Positions 22,838-32,717 of a DNA stretch of 64,000 bases are shown one piece after another (within the stretch, counting starts at the first letter, position 1; the number at the start of each line of letters is the position of its first letter). The notes beneath the pieces are model-generated. The model was not told the DNA's origin. It ran no database searches and saw nothing but the letters and a program-made list of their open reading frames with translations. A program made the position numbers and the translations under genes. Source of the stretch: Endomicrobium sp. (lineage in GTDB: Bacteria; Elusimicrobiota; Endomicrobiia; Endomicrobiales; Endomicrobiaceae); assembly GCA_031264325.1 (NCBI GenBank), contig JAISEE010000033.1, positions 1-64,000 of the forward strand, read 5' to 3'.

Positions 22838-22866
22838 TACGACCTAATATAAGGTCGTATTTTTTT
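22838..22866 (+). terminator. Rho-independent terminator
   Basis: tacgacc-taatataa-ggtcgta followed by ttttttt, directly after the tRNA. Confidence 0.9.
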
Positions 22867-23336
22867 GTAAAACTGTTTTTTTATTTATTATAATCGCGAA
22901 ATGATAGTTAATAATTTAAAAAATATAGATTTTTATTCAAATTTTAATAGTTTTAGCTAAGTTGATGTTGTATTTTGTAAAAGAGGTGTATTATGAAATA
23001 AACAAAATATTTATGCCACGATAGAAACATTTTTTTTCTAGAGCTCTAAAGCAATAAAAATTGAACGCCTAAATATTATTGATGTTTAAGTATATAGTAA
23101 TAATGATGACGGTATGATAGGGTTTTATGAACTTGTTGGATCGTTATCAAATACATAAAGATTACGAAGTAAAAGATATAGAGTTTTCAATAATAGACAA
23201 TCATGATTTAGCATTATTTTTTATAGCTATGATTCAAGCACGCTATATTAGGAAAGAATATGTAAAAAGTGTAAAGTGTATATAAGTTTTGACATAAAAC
23301 ACAATTTTTTAGTAAATAAATATACATAGGTATAAA

Positions 23337-23909
23337 ATGGTTATAGGGTTGACTGGTTTTTACTGTTCCGGGAAAGATACAGTTGCAAATTATATATCGC
23401 AAAAATATGGATATAAACATCTCTCTTTGTCTGATGTTATAAGAGAGATAATGAAAGAATTTGGATTTGAGCCTACAAGAGAAAATCTTATCACGTTTGG
23501 TACAAAACTTCGCGAAGAAAATAGCAATGAAGTTTTAGTAAAGAAAGCTTTGGAAAAAATAAAAGATGAAGACAAGTACTGCATAACTTCAATAAGGCAC
23601 TCAGAAGAGGTAAACGAGCTTAGAAAAAGAAAAGATTTTGTATTGATAAATGTTGACGCACGTCAGGATGTTCGTTTTGAAAGAATGCAGAAAAGAAAAA
23701 GACCCGGGGATCCTCAAGTGTTGGAAAAGTTTATAGAGCTTGAAAAAAATGAATCTCAGACTTCAGGTTCAGGGCAACAACTTAGAAAAGTAGTCAATAT
23801 GGCAGACATTATTTTTATAAATGATTCTAATGATATGGCAACTCTTAAAGCGACAGTTGATAATTTTTTAGAAGATTTAAAAATGAAAAAGGAAATTTTA
23901 ATGTTATAG
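23337..23909 (+). CDS. P-loop nucleotide kinase (UPF0200/dephospho-CoA kinase-like)
   Basis: MVIGLTGFYCSGKDTVANYISQKYGY Walker A; MQKRKRPGDPQ...FIELEKNE typical of UPF0200-like kinases. Confidence 0.7.
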   Translation: MVIGLTGFYCSGKDTVANYISQKYGYKHLSLSDVIREIMKEFGFEPTRENLITFGTKLREENSNEVLVKKALEKIKDEDKYCITSIRHSEEVNELRKRKDFVLINVDARQDVRFERMQKRKRPGDPQVLEKFIELEKNESQTSGSGQQLRKVVNMADIIFINDSNDMATLKATVDNFLEDLKMKKEILML

Positions 23910-24002
23910 TGTTATCAAGGTTGTGGTATTTTTTGAGTGATGATAGCCATGATATCTGGAGGTATGGTTTAAAAACTGTAGTTTTGGAGAAAAAGTCGTG
24001 TC

Positions 24003-24164
24003 ATGGTTGTAAGTTTTGAAAGCTTAGAAGTTTTGTGTGAGCTTGAAAGGAGTGAAAGATATTTTATTACAAATGATAAAGATCAAGGTGCGATTGGCAT
24101 TCTTGTAAAAGAAGCTAAAAGTTTTCTAAAATATTTACTGCGTAAAAGCGTGACAGAAAAATAA
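24003..24164 (+). CDS. Small ORF of unknown function or gene remnant (53 aa)
   Basis: ATG-start frame MVVSFESLEVLCELERSERYFITNDKDQGAIGILVKEAKSFLKYLLRKSVTEK* below the track length cutoff; not hydrophobic junk like most chance ORFs here. Confidence 0.3.
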   Translation: MVVSFESLEVLCELERSERYFITNDKDQGAIGILVKEAKSFLKYLLRKSVTEK

Positions 24165-24848
24165 TGGCTTTATGTTTATTAGTTTCGCTATAAAAAATTA
24201 ATAAAATCAATAAACTAAAAAAAATTAGATATTGGCTTGCGACAGATTTTTATACCATGCTTTTTTTATTTGACATGCATGGACAGTTCATGGTATGTTA
24301 TTAAAAATATTTGCTTTATGCATGTACTATAAATATTATGTCCAGTATTTTGCTCCCTATAATAGTGCTGTTATATATAAAGAATATTTAAAAAAATTTA
24401 GTATTTAAAATTAAGAAACACTGAAATCCATTATTCCATCAGATAAGATTCTTTTTAAAGAGTTCGACAAGGTGGAAAGATGAAGTGTGGGCGAATTGAT
24501 TTTATATTTAATATAAATAACATAAACTAAAACTAAAGACTTTAAATTTTCTTAAAGAATTAATAGTTGCACAATGTAGTGCTATTTATTGATGAAATAA
24601 AGCAAAAAAACAATGAAGTTAAAATTCTAATGTTTGATTGCTGAGAAACTATAAGACATAAGATGTACTTAACACCTATGAGATAGATGATTTTAATTTG
24701 CAGGTGGTGTTTTCACTGATTATTTAGTAGAAAGTTAAATAGAAAGTTAAATGATTATTTTTTTGAAACTTTTATGCGGTATGTTTTGGCACAGCTTGAT
24801 TTTTTTCAGTTTTTTAGTATTTTCAACATGTCAGTTATTAAGTATATA

Positions 24849-24878
24849 TATTAAATTTTAATATATTAAAATTTAATA
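24849..24878. repeat. Perfect 30-bp palindrome (tattaaattttaatatattaaaatttaata)
   Basis: Self reverse-complementary, but composed only of A/T. Confidence 0.9.
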
Positions 24879-26504
24879 AATTAAGAGCTAATAAAGAAAA
24901 GAGTTTAGTATTTTTTTTGATTTTTACAATGATTAAATAGGTTCTTAATTTGTATTTTAAGAAGAAACATCTTGATAATAAAAAGTAGAGTCGTATTTAA
25001 AATTTGAGTATTTAAGTATATTTTAATATAGGATTTCCTGTAAAAAGAGAAAATATTTATACGTACTGTGTGTTTACTTAAATCTATACGTTCAGATGTT
25101 TGATGATCGGTGAATATAATAAACGTTTTATGTTTGTTATATTTGACTTTTGTGTGTATTTTAAGTATACTTAATGAAATAAAAACTGAAAAAATTGAGA
25201 AATAAAATGGGTTATGAAAACAACCCGTCTCTGTGTATGTCCTAAAAAAACTCCAACGAGGGTTATTTAGGGCGTTTTATTTGTAGATATTATGTAATAT
25301 GCATGAATTTGTGTTTTATTTGAATGATCTAATGCTAATTTGTATGTGTGTGATGATAAAGACACTATAAATAAAAGAGACAAAAGATTTAGTGGTTGGG
25401 AAGGCATTATTAGATTTATATTTGTTAATGTGTGAGAGATCAAATAGTTTGAGCGGTGGTTCTGTTGTTTATGGTATTTTTCAGTATTAAAAATTTATAT
25501 GTTCAAAGGAGCAGCTTTATAAATGAAGATGAATTTATTTCACGTGATAAAGTAAATAAAGAATATAATAAATTAAGAGTGTATATTTCAAATGGTAAAA
25601 ATATGTGAGATTTTAAAGGTTTTGGTATTTCTTAATAGTATAAGTAATTTTTTATGTTAGACAGTTGAAGTATGCATGTTTTGGTTATTCATAGAAGATC
25701 TTATGCAAATACTCTCGTATTGGTTGGGTGTATTTTGCAATGCTTAATTGATCTTCTCTGGTTTATTAATAGAGAGATATTTTATGATGTTAATTAGCAT
25801 GTGGTGCTTTGTTAAGAGCTTTTGATATAAATGTATTTTACAAATTGACACTGAAATAAAATGTATTTAATATATTTTTTTTGATTTATCTGTAAGAGCA
25901 ACTTGCAGAGTACCAAATGGTAAGGCATAATAAAAGTAGTGGTAGTTTTTTTACAATTTCGCTATGGCAAAAAGGGGATGGGGATAACGTTAAGCGACAA
26001 GATAAAGTTTTTTTGGGTGGGGTATGTGGGATGTTATGCTGTTGTTGCAGAAAAATGAGACAGAGCTTATGTCATATGAAAAATTAACATTTGTTGCAGT
26101 ATAGGCGTGAAGGTGATTAAATAAAGATTTTTAAACATGTGAAAAACTGTTATTTAAGTAGTGTTGGAAAAAATTTGGTATTTGGTAGTCATGAGAAATA
26201 CTTAGATGATCTTGGTTGTTGCAATAAAAATTAAGATATAACAAAGGATATAGAGTAAAACATTGATTTTGGGAATATTTTTCTGAATATATCTGAATAT
26301 AATAAATAACATGGAAGGTATTTCTGTTGCAAGAGTAAAATACTATGTGGTGCTGGAGTATTTTCAGAATAAAGTTTGTTGGCTAATGGAAAAAAAGGAT
26401 AAGAAATATTTTTTTAAATAAAGAAGGTATTATTTTTTAAAATACATATTTTGCTTGTATTCAACAAATTTTTCAAAGTATATATGTGTGTTAACAAAAA
26501 TCTG

Positions 26505-26545
26505 TATGCTAATAGTGTATTATGCTAATAGTGTATTATGCTAAT
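26505..26545. repeat. Tandem repeat, about 2.6 copies of 16-bp unit tatgctaatagtgtat
   Basis: Two exact consecutive copies (26505-26520, 26521-26536) plus partial tatgctaat, just upstream of carA. Confidence 0.95.
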
Positions 26546-26575
26546 TAGTTTAAATATATGTAAGAGGTTTAAGAG

Positions 26576-27718
26576 ATGAAAAATGAGAGTTTTTTTGGCA
26601 GGCAATACAGTAAGAAAGCTTATCTTGAGCTTTCAAACGGAATAAAGCTTGAAGGTAAGGCTATTGGTGCAGATATTTCGATAAGCGGTGAAATGGTATT
26701 TAATACTGGTATGCTTGGATACAGCGAGGCAATGACAGATCCTTCATATTTGGGACAGATTTTAGTGTTTAGTTTTTGTTTAATTGGCAATTATGGAATA
26801 CCTTTTCCAAAAAATGGTGATTTTTTTTCGTCTCAAGGACATGAAAGTTCTTCAATAACAACGCAAGGTATAATAGTTTCGGATATTTACGATGGATGTC
26901 ATCATCACAACGGAGGGATATCTCTTGAAGATTGGATGAAAAAACAAGACGTGCCTGGTCTTGCTGGAATAGATACAAGGTATTTAGTGCAGATAATAAG
27001 AGAAAGCGAAAATCTTTGGGGAAGAATTGTTTCTGAAGGGGCAAAATATCAAAATAAAAATAAATTTGAATTTTTAAAGCATTTTGAAGATGGAGAATAT
27101 GTCGATCCATCAAAATTTAACTTAATGCCGTCAGTATCAACAAAAAAAAGGCAAGTAATGAGTAGAGGTTTAAAAAAAGTTGCGATCATTGATTGCGGTG
27201 CAAAGTGGAATATTATGAGAATGTTTATAGAAAGAGACTGCAAGGTGGAAGTGCTGCCTTGGGATACAGACTTTTCAACAGTTAAATGTGATGGATGGGT
27301 TATAAGCAATGGACCCGGAGACCCTAAAAATACAGCAGATTTAGTTGAGAGAATAAAAAAAGACGTATTAATTTTAAATAAACCTATTTTGGGAATATGC
27401 TTAGGACATCAACTTTTAGCGTTGGCTTCTGGTGCTGAAACCAAAAGACTAAGTCATGGACATAGAAGCCATAACCAGCCTGTTTTTTCTATTCCAGATA
27501 AAAAAGCTTATATGTCTAGTCAAAACCACAGGTATGCTGTTGAAAAAAGCTCAATACCAGTCGATTGGGAATTATGGTTTGAAAATGCTAATGATAACTC
27601 TGTTGAAGGTTTAAAACACAAAACAAGCCCGTTCATGTCAGTGCAATTTCATCCAGAGGCATCAAGCGGGCCTAATGATACGTCTTGGATTATAGATAAA
27701 TTTGTTGGGTTGTTATAA
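26576..27718 (+). CDS. carA: Carbamoyl-phosphate synthase small subunit
   Basis: FNTGMLGYSEAMTDPSYLGQI, GLAGIDTRYLVQIIRE, GICLGHQLLALASGAETKRLSHGHRSHNQPV, VQFHPEASSGPNDT. Confidence 0.97.
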   Translation: MKNESFFGRQYSKKAYLELSNGIKLEGKAIGADISISGEMVFNTGMLGYSEAMTDPSYLGQILVFSFCLIGNYGIPFPKNGDFFSSQGHESSSITTQGIIVSDIYDGCHHHNGGISLEDWMKKQDVPGLAGIDTRYLVQIIRESENLWGRIVSEGAKYQNKNKFEFLKHFEDGEYVDPSKFNLMPSVSTKKRQVMSRGLKKVAIIDCGAKWNIMRMFIERDCKVEVLPWDTDFSTVKCDGWVISNGPGDPKNTADLVERIKKDVLILNKPILGICLGHQLLALASGAETKRLSHGHRSHNQPVFSIPDKKAYMSSQNHRYAVEKSSIPVDWELWFENANDNSVEGLKHKTSPFMSVQFHPEASSGPNDTSWIIDKFVGLL

Positions 27719-28947
27719 CACAGTTTGGAAAATGTAAAAAAAGAGTGTTTATAGTATTTAATAGAAAGAAATTAAGAACGACATGTAAGCTTAATTGTTA
27801 TAAGTAGTGAGGCTCTCAGCAGATATTAGGGTGTTTTTTTCATCTTTGACAAAATTGTTATGCTTTGTTATTGTCTTAAACAACGCGTGTTTATTTATCT
27901 TAGGAACGTTGGATATGATGTTACGGCCGAATATTCTCAATGGCAGAGTTTTAGACAAAACTTTTTTTCTATGCACAGCAAGCTTATAAATCATTTTGCG
28001 GTTTTGCAATAGGAGTGAGTGAATTTTTTGGTGGCTGGGGGGTATATGTTTTGTATGTTTAAATCAATTCCTATGGACATATTATTGTATATTGTATTTT
28101 GACGAAAATATATCTCATTTTATTAATGGACTTAGGTGTTGATTTTTGGTTTAGTTGACTTCAATAAATTTTTAACATTAAGATTTTTTTGGTTTGTTAT
28201 ATAGAAGTTGTGATTATTTTATAGTATTTGAATATAGTAAATGGGCGAAAAGCAACTGGGACTTCTAAATTTGTATAAGCTCAAAGATGGTTTTGTTCCT
28301 TTTGGTTTTTATGAATTTAGCGACTCTTGTTTTATAATTTTATAATGTTTTTTTTGTTGGTTTGGTATTTAAGTTTGTAAACATAATTGCGTGGTGAAAT
28401 AAAAGCAATTAAAAAACTACTTGCAGTAATAAATATAAAGTTTTGTTATGTCACTTTTTGTTTTATATGGAGAAGGGCATTTTTGTGATTATATCTTAAT
28501 CTATGATTAAGTTTGCAAGAAGCCTGGGTTAGGAAAGTATTTTGTTATCGCATTTACGAGTCTTGAAATAAAAAAATTGTCTTATGCTAAAATGTTGCAA
28601 TTTTAGTTTATTTGTTTTTTTTGACTTGGAGTAATTAGAATTATATTCACCAATGGAAGAGTGCTCTATGTTTGACGTTATATAATCAAATTTTTAATTT
28701 TTGGCAAGCTTTATAGTTCGAGCAAGATTTTTTCAGTTAATGCTTTTTGTTTTTATCTTTATATGTAGTTATATGTCGTTGATGTGGTGGTCTTAAGTTA
28801 ATTTGCACCTTAATATTCTTTAATTATGCGTTTTGAAGAAACAGTATAATTTCTATAGCTTTGTTAATTAGAGCAGTAAAACCATATTCAAATGTATGCA
28901 AGCGTTCTATGTATGATATGATGATATTGGAAAATGTTTCAAATTTA

Positions 28948-28983
28948 AAATATTTTATACTGGTTTATCCATATAAAATATTT
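28948..28983. repeat. Quasi-palindrome: 12 bp + 3 bp stem with one bulged base and 5-nt loop
   Basis: aaatattttata-c-tgg-tttat-cca-tataaaatattt. Confidence 0.85.
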
Positions 28984-29116
28984 CAGCTTTTGGATCTTTG
29001 ATTTTTATATTTGCAATGCCTGTCCACATTGATAAACTTAATAGATTTTTTATATTTTTTTGTCCGTTTTGATTGTTTTATATACGATTTATAAACCCGG
29101 CTTGTTAAAGAAAATA

Positions 29117-29146
29117 ATATGAAAAGATATATATATCTTTTCATAT
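29117..29146. repeat. Perfect 30-bp palindrome (atatgaaaagatatatatatcttttcatat)
   Basis: Self reverse-complementary; 67 bp upstream of carB, followed by tandem taatactata x2 (29151-29170). Confidence 0.95.
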
Positions 29147-29212
29147 ATATTAATACTATATAATACTATATTAATATTAATGATATAAAAGAATATAAGA
29201 AAGAGGTAAAAT

Positions 29213-32200
29213 ATGCCAATTTTAGATTTTTTATCACCCAAAAATGGAAAAAGACAAAAAATTATTCTTCTTGGTTCTGGGGCGTTGTCTATAGGACAGG
29301 CAGGGGAATTTGATTATTCAGGCTCTCAAGCTGTAAAAGCGTTGGAAGAAGAAGGTTTAGAGGTAATAATTATCAATCCGAATATTGCTTCGGTTCAAAC
29401 TAACAAGGGTCCAAGCAAGAACGTTTATCTGTACCCTATTACTCCTTTTTGGGTTGAAAAAATTATCAAAATAGAAAAACCTGTTGCTATTATTTCAAGT
29501 TTTGGTGGTCAGACGTCGTTAAACTGTGTTATAGATCTTGAAAAAAACGGTGTTTTGAAAAAATATAATGTAAAGGTTTTGGGAACGCAGGTTAATGCAC
29601 TTGAATTATCTGAAGACAGAGAACTTTTTGCGGAAAAAATGAAGTCTATAAAGGTTCCCATAGCTAAAAGTCATGCAGTTTCCACGGTAAATGAAGCTTT
29701 AAAAACGGCCGAACAAATAGGCTATCCTGTTATTACGCGTTCAGCTTTTGCTTTGGGAGGGATGGGCAGTGGACTTGCAAAAAATTTTACAGAGTTAAAA
29801 AAGCTTACGCAAGTGGCGTTAATGGTTTATCCTCAAGTTTTAATTGAAAAATCTCTTTACGGTTGGAAAGAAATAGAATATGAGGTAATGAGAGACAAAA
29901 ATGGAAATACTGTAACAATATGTAATATGGAAAATTTTGATCCTATGGGAATACACACAGGGGATTCTATAGTCATAGCTCCGTGTCAGACAATAAATAA
30001 CACAGAAAATAATATGCTTAGAGACACAGCCATTAAAATTGCCCAAAACATTGGCATAGTTGGCGAATGTAATGTACAGTATGCTTTAAACCCTGAAGGC
30101 TACGGTTTTTATGTTATAGAAATTAATGCAAGACTTTCTCGTTCCAGTGCTTTGGCAAGCAAAGCGACAGGCTATCCTATAGCTTATATAGCGACAAAAA
30201 TCGTTATAGGTTTTGATTTATTGGAACTAAAAAATCCTGTTACTGGTACAACGTCTGCATTTTATGAGCCTTCACTTGATTACGTTACTTTAAAAGTTCC
30301 TCGCTGGGATTTAAATAAGTTTACTGGAGTTTCTAAAAACTTAGGCACTCAAATGAAGTCTGTCGGAGAAGTTATGGCAATAGGCAGAAATTTTTGTGAA
30401 GTTATGCAAAAGGCTCTTAGAATGGTTAATGAGAGTGAAAATGGCATAACTGTAAATATTTTTAAAGAGGCTTCGGATGAAGATCTTGATAAAGAGCTTT
30501 TGTCACCGACAAATTTAAGAATTTTTTCAATTTATGAAACTTTTAAAAGAGGAAAGTCTATCGAATATGTTTATGAAAAAACGAAGATAAATTATTGGTT
30601 TTTGTCTCATATTTTGTATTTGGCAAATGTTGAATCTGAATTATTTAATTTTTTTGTAACCCATGTTGAAAAAAAATTTTTGTTTACAACTCGAGATGTA
30701 TATAATGCTTATAAAAAAATTCCAAAAGAACATTTGCGTTGTCTAAAATCAAAAGGGTTTTCTGATTTTCAGCTTACGAAAATTTTCCTTTTGGCGTGTT
30801 TGTCTAGTCAAGCAAAGTTGAGCATAAAGCAAATACGAACTTTATCTTTTGGTATAAGAAAATTGAGAAAAAAATTAGGTGTTCTTCCTGTTGTAAAGCA
30901 AATAGATACAACGTCTTCTGAGTACCCAACAAAATCTAATTATTTATATCTTACATATGATGGCATTCATAGCGATATATCTCCTAGAAAGAACGCAAAG
31001 AGTGTTATTATTTTGGGTAGTGGAAGTTACCGTATAGGCAGTAGCTTGGAGTTTGACTGGTGTTCTGTTATGACAAGTAGTTATTTCAAAAATAAAAAAA
31101 ATGATAGCGTTATTATAAACTGTAATCCAGAAACAGTTTCTACAGATTATAGCGTTTCTGACAGACTTTATTTTGAAGAATTATCTTCAGAAAGAGTTTT
31201 GGATATTATAGATATTGAAAACACAAAAGGCGTCGTGGCGTGCATGGGCGGACAGAATCCTAATAATTTAATTCAATCTTTAAACGAGGCCAAAGTAAAT
31301 ATTTTGGGACACAGTCAAAAGAGTGTTGATGGGGCTGAAGATAGAGAGAAATTCTCAGCAATGCTTGATAAACTTGGCATAGATCAGCCAGATTGGATCT
31401 CAGCTATTTCCAGAGACGAAATAGAAAAATTTATAGAAAAAGTTGGATTTCCTGTACTTATACGTCCGAGTTTTGTATTGTCTGGAACACTCATGAATGT
31501 TGCTAATGACAAAGAAAGTTTGGAACATTATATGTCATTAACCAAAGATATTTCAACTGATTTTCCAGTAGTTATTTCAAAATTTATACTTGATGCAAAA
31601 GAAATAGAGTGCGATGGAGTAGCTAAAGCTGGAGAAGTTATATTATCGCTCGTTACTGAACATATAGAAAATGCTGGCGTTCACAGCGGTGATGCCACTA
31701 TGGTCTTTCCATCGCAAAAAATATATACCCGTACAGTAAATATTATTAAAGACATAGTTAGAAAAATAGTGAAAGGCCTTAATTTGAATGGACCTTTCAA
31801 TATACAGTTTATAGCTAAAGAAAATGATGTAAAGGTAATAGAATGTAATGCAAGAGCTTCAAGATCATTTCCTTTTATTTCAAAAGTTTCTGGCATAAAT
31901 TTAGCAGAGCTTTCTTGTAAAGTTATGAATAATGAGATAGTGAAAAAGATTTTGATTGACGAAAGCGAGATACCATATGTTGGTGTTAAAGCATCTATGT
32001 TTAGTTTTCAAAGACTTGACGGTGCGGATCCTGTAATAGGTGTTGAAATGGCATCAACTGGTGAAGTTGGTTGTTTGGGCAATAAGTTTGATCATGCGAT
32101 GCTTTTATCAATGGAAGCTACGCAAATAAGAAAGCCAAAAAAGGGAATTTTAATAAGCACAGGTAGAGAAAAAGATAAAATTAAATTTATGGAAGTTGTT

Positions 32201-32527
32201 GATAATCTTTATAAACTCGGTATTCCTGTTTATGCTACAAGAGGGACCACAAAATTTCTTGAGGGTAAAGGGTACAAGGCTGAGGTTGTTCACTGGAATC
32301 GCAATCCAAGGGCAGTGGATATAATAATAGAAGGAAAAGTTGACTTTGTAATCAACATAAACAAAAATTTAAGCATTGACGAACTACACAATAATTCAGA
32401 AATAAGAAAAATAGCTGTTAAGTGTGGTTGCTCGTTGCTTACAAATCTTGAGAAGACAATAGCTTACTTAAGAGCCTATGATTCTTATTGTGAGCTACAA
32501 AGTATAGATCATTGCATAAGTTTGTAG
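29213..32527 (+). CDS. carB: Carbamoyl-phosphate synthase large subunit
   Basis: GSGALSIGQAGEFDYSGSQAVKALEEEG, GECNVQYALNPEGYGFYVIEINARLSRSSALASKATGYPIA, MGS-like C-terminal domain. Confidence 0.96.
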   Translation: MPILDFLSPKNGKRQKIILLGSGALSIGQAGEFDYSGSQAVKALEEEGLEVIIINPNIASVQTNKGPSKNVYLYPITPFWVEKIIKIEKPVAIISSFGGQTSLNCVIDLEKNGVLKKYNVKVLGTQVNALELSEDRELFAEKMKSIKVPIAKSHAVSTVNEALKTAEQIGYPVITRSAFALGGMGSGLAKNFTELKKLTQVALMVYPQVLIEKSLYGWKEIEYEVMRDKNGNTVTICNMENFDPMGIHTGDSIVIAPCQTINNTENNMLRDTAIKIAQNIGIVGECNVQYALNPEGYGFYVIEINARLSRSSALASKATGYPIAYIATKIVIGFDLLELKNPVTGTTSAFYEPSLDYVTLKVPRWDLNKFTGVSKNLGTQMKSVGEVMAIGRNFCEVMQKALRMVNESENGITVNIFKEASDEDLDKELLSPTNLRIFSIYETFKRGKSIEYVYEKTKINYWFLSHILYLANVESELFNFFVTHVEKKFLFTTRDVYNAYKKIPKEHLRCLKSKGFSDFQLTKIFLLACLSSQAKLSIKQIRTLSFGIRKLRKKLGVLPVVKQIDTTSSEYPTKSNYLYLTYDGIHSDISPRKNAKSVIILGSGSYRIGSSLEFDWCSVMTSSYFKNKKNDSVIINCNPETVSTDYSVSDRLYFEELSSERVLDIIDIENTKGVVACMGGQNPNNLIQSLNEAKVNILGHSQKSVDGAEDREKFSAMLDKLGIDQPDWISAISRDEIEKFIEKVGFPVLIRPSFVLSGTLMNVANDKESLEHYMSLTKDISTDFPVVISKFILDAKEIECDGVAKAGEVILSLVTEHIENAGVHSGDATMVFPSQKIYTRTVNIIKDIVRKIVKGLNLNGPFNIQFIAKENDVKVIECNARASRSFPFISKVSGINLAELSCKVMNNEIVKKILIDESEIPYVGVKASMFSFQRLDGADPVIGVEMASTGEVGCLGNKFDHAMLLSMEATQIRKPKKGILISTGREKDKIKFMEVVDNLYKLGIPVYATRGTTKFLEGKGYKAEVVHWNRNPRAVDIIIEGKVDFVININKNLSIDELHNNSEIRKIAVKCGCSLLTNLEKTIAYLRAYDSYCELQSIDHCISL

Positions 32528-32717
32528 TTTTTACTTGAATAAACATTATTTTAAATGTAATATAAATAAATTGTATCTTGTTAACGAATTAATATAATTA
32601 ACTAATCTGAAAAAGTTGATAAAAGTGTGGAATGGATATAAATTTATAAAAACATAACAATCAATTTAATACAGTTTTGTATTAGTTGGGTTTTCTTTAT
32701 TTAAAAGGATTTTATTT

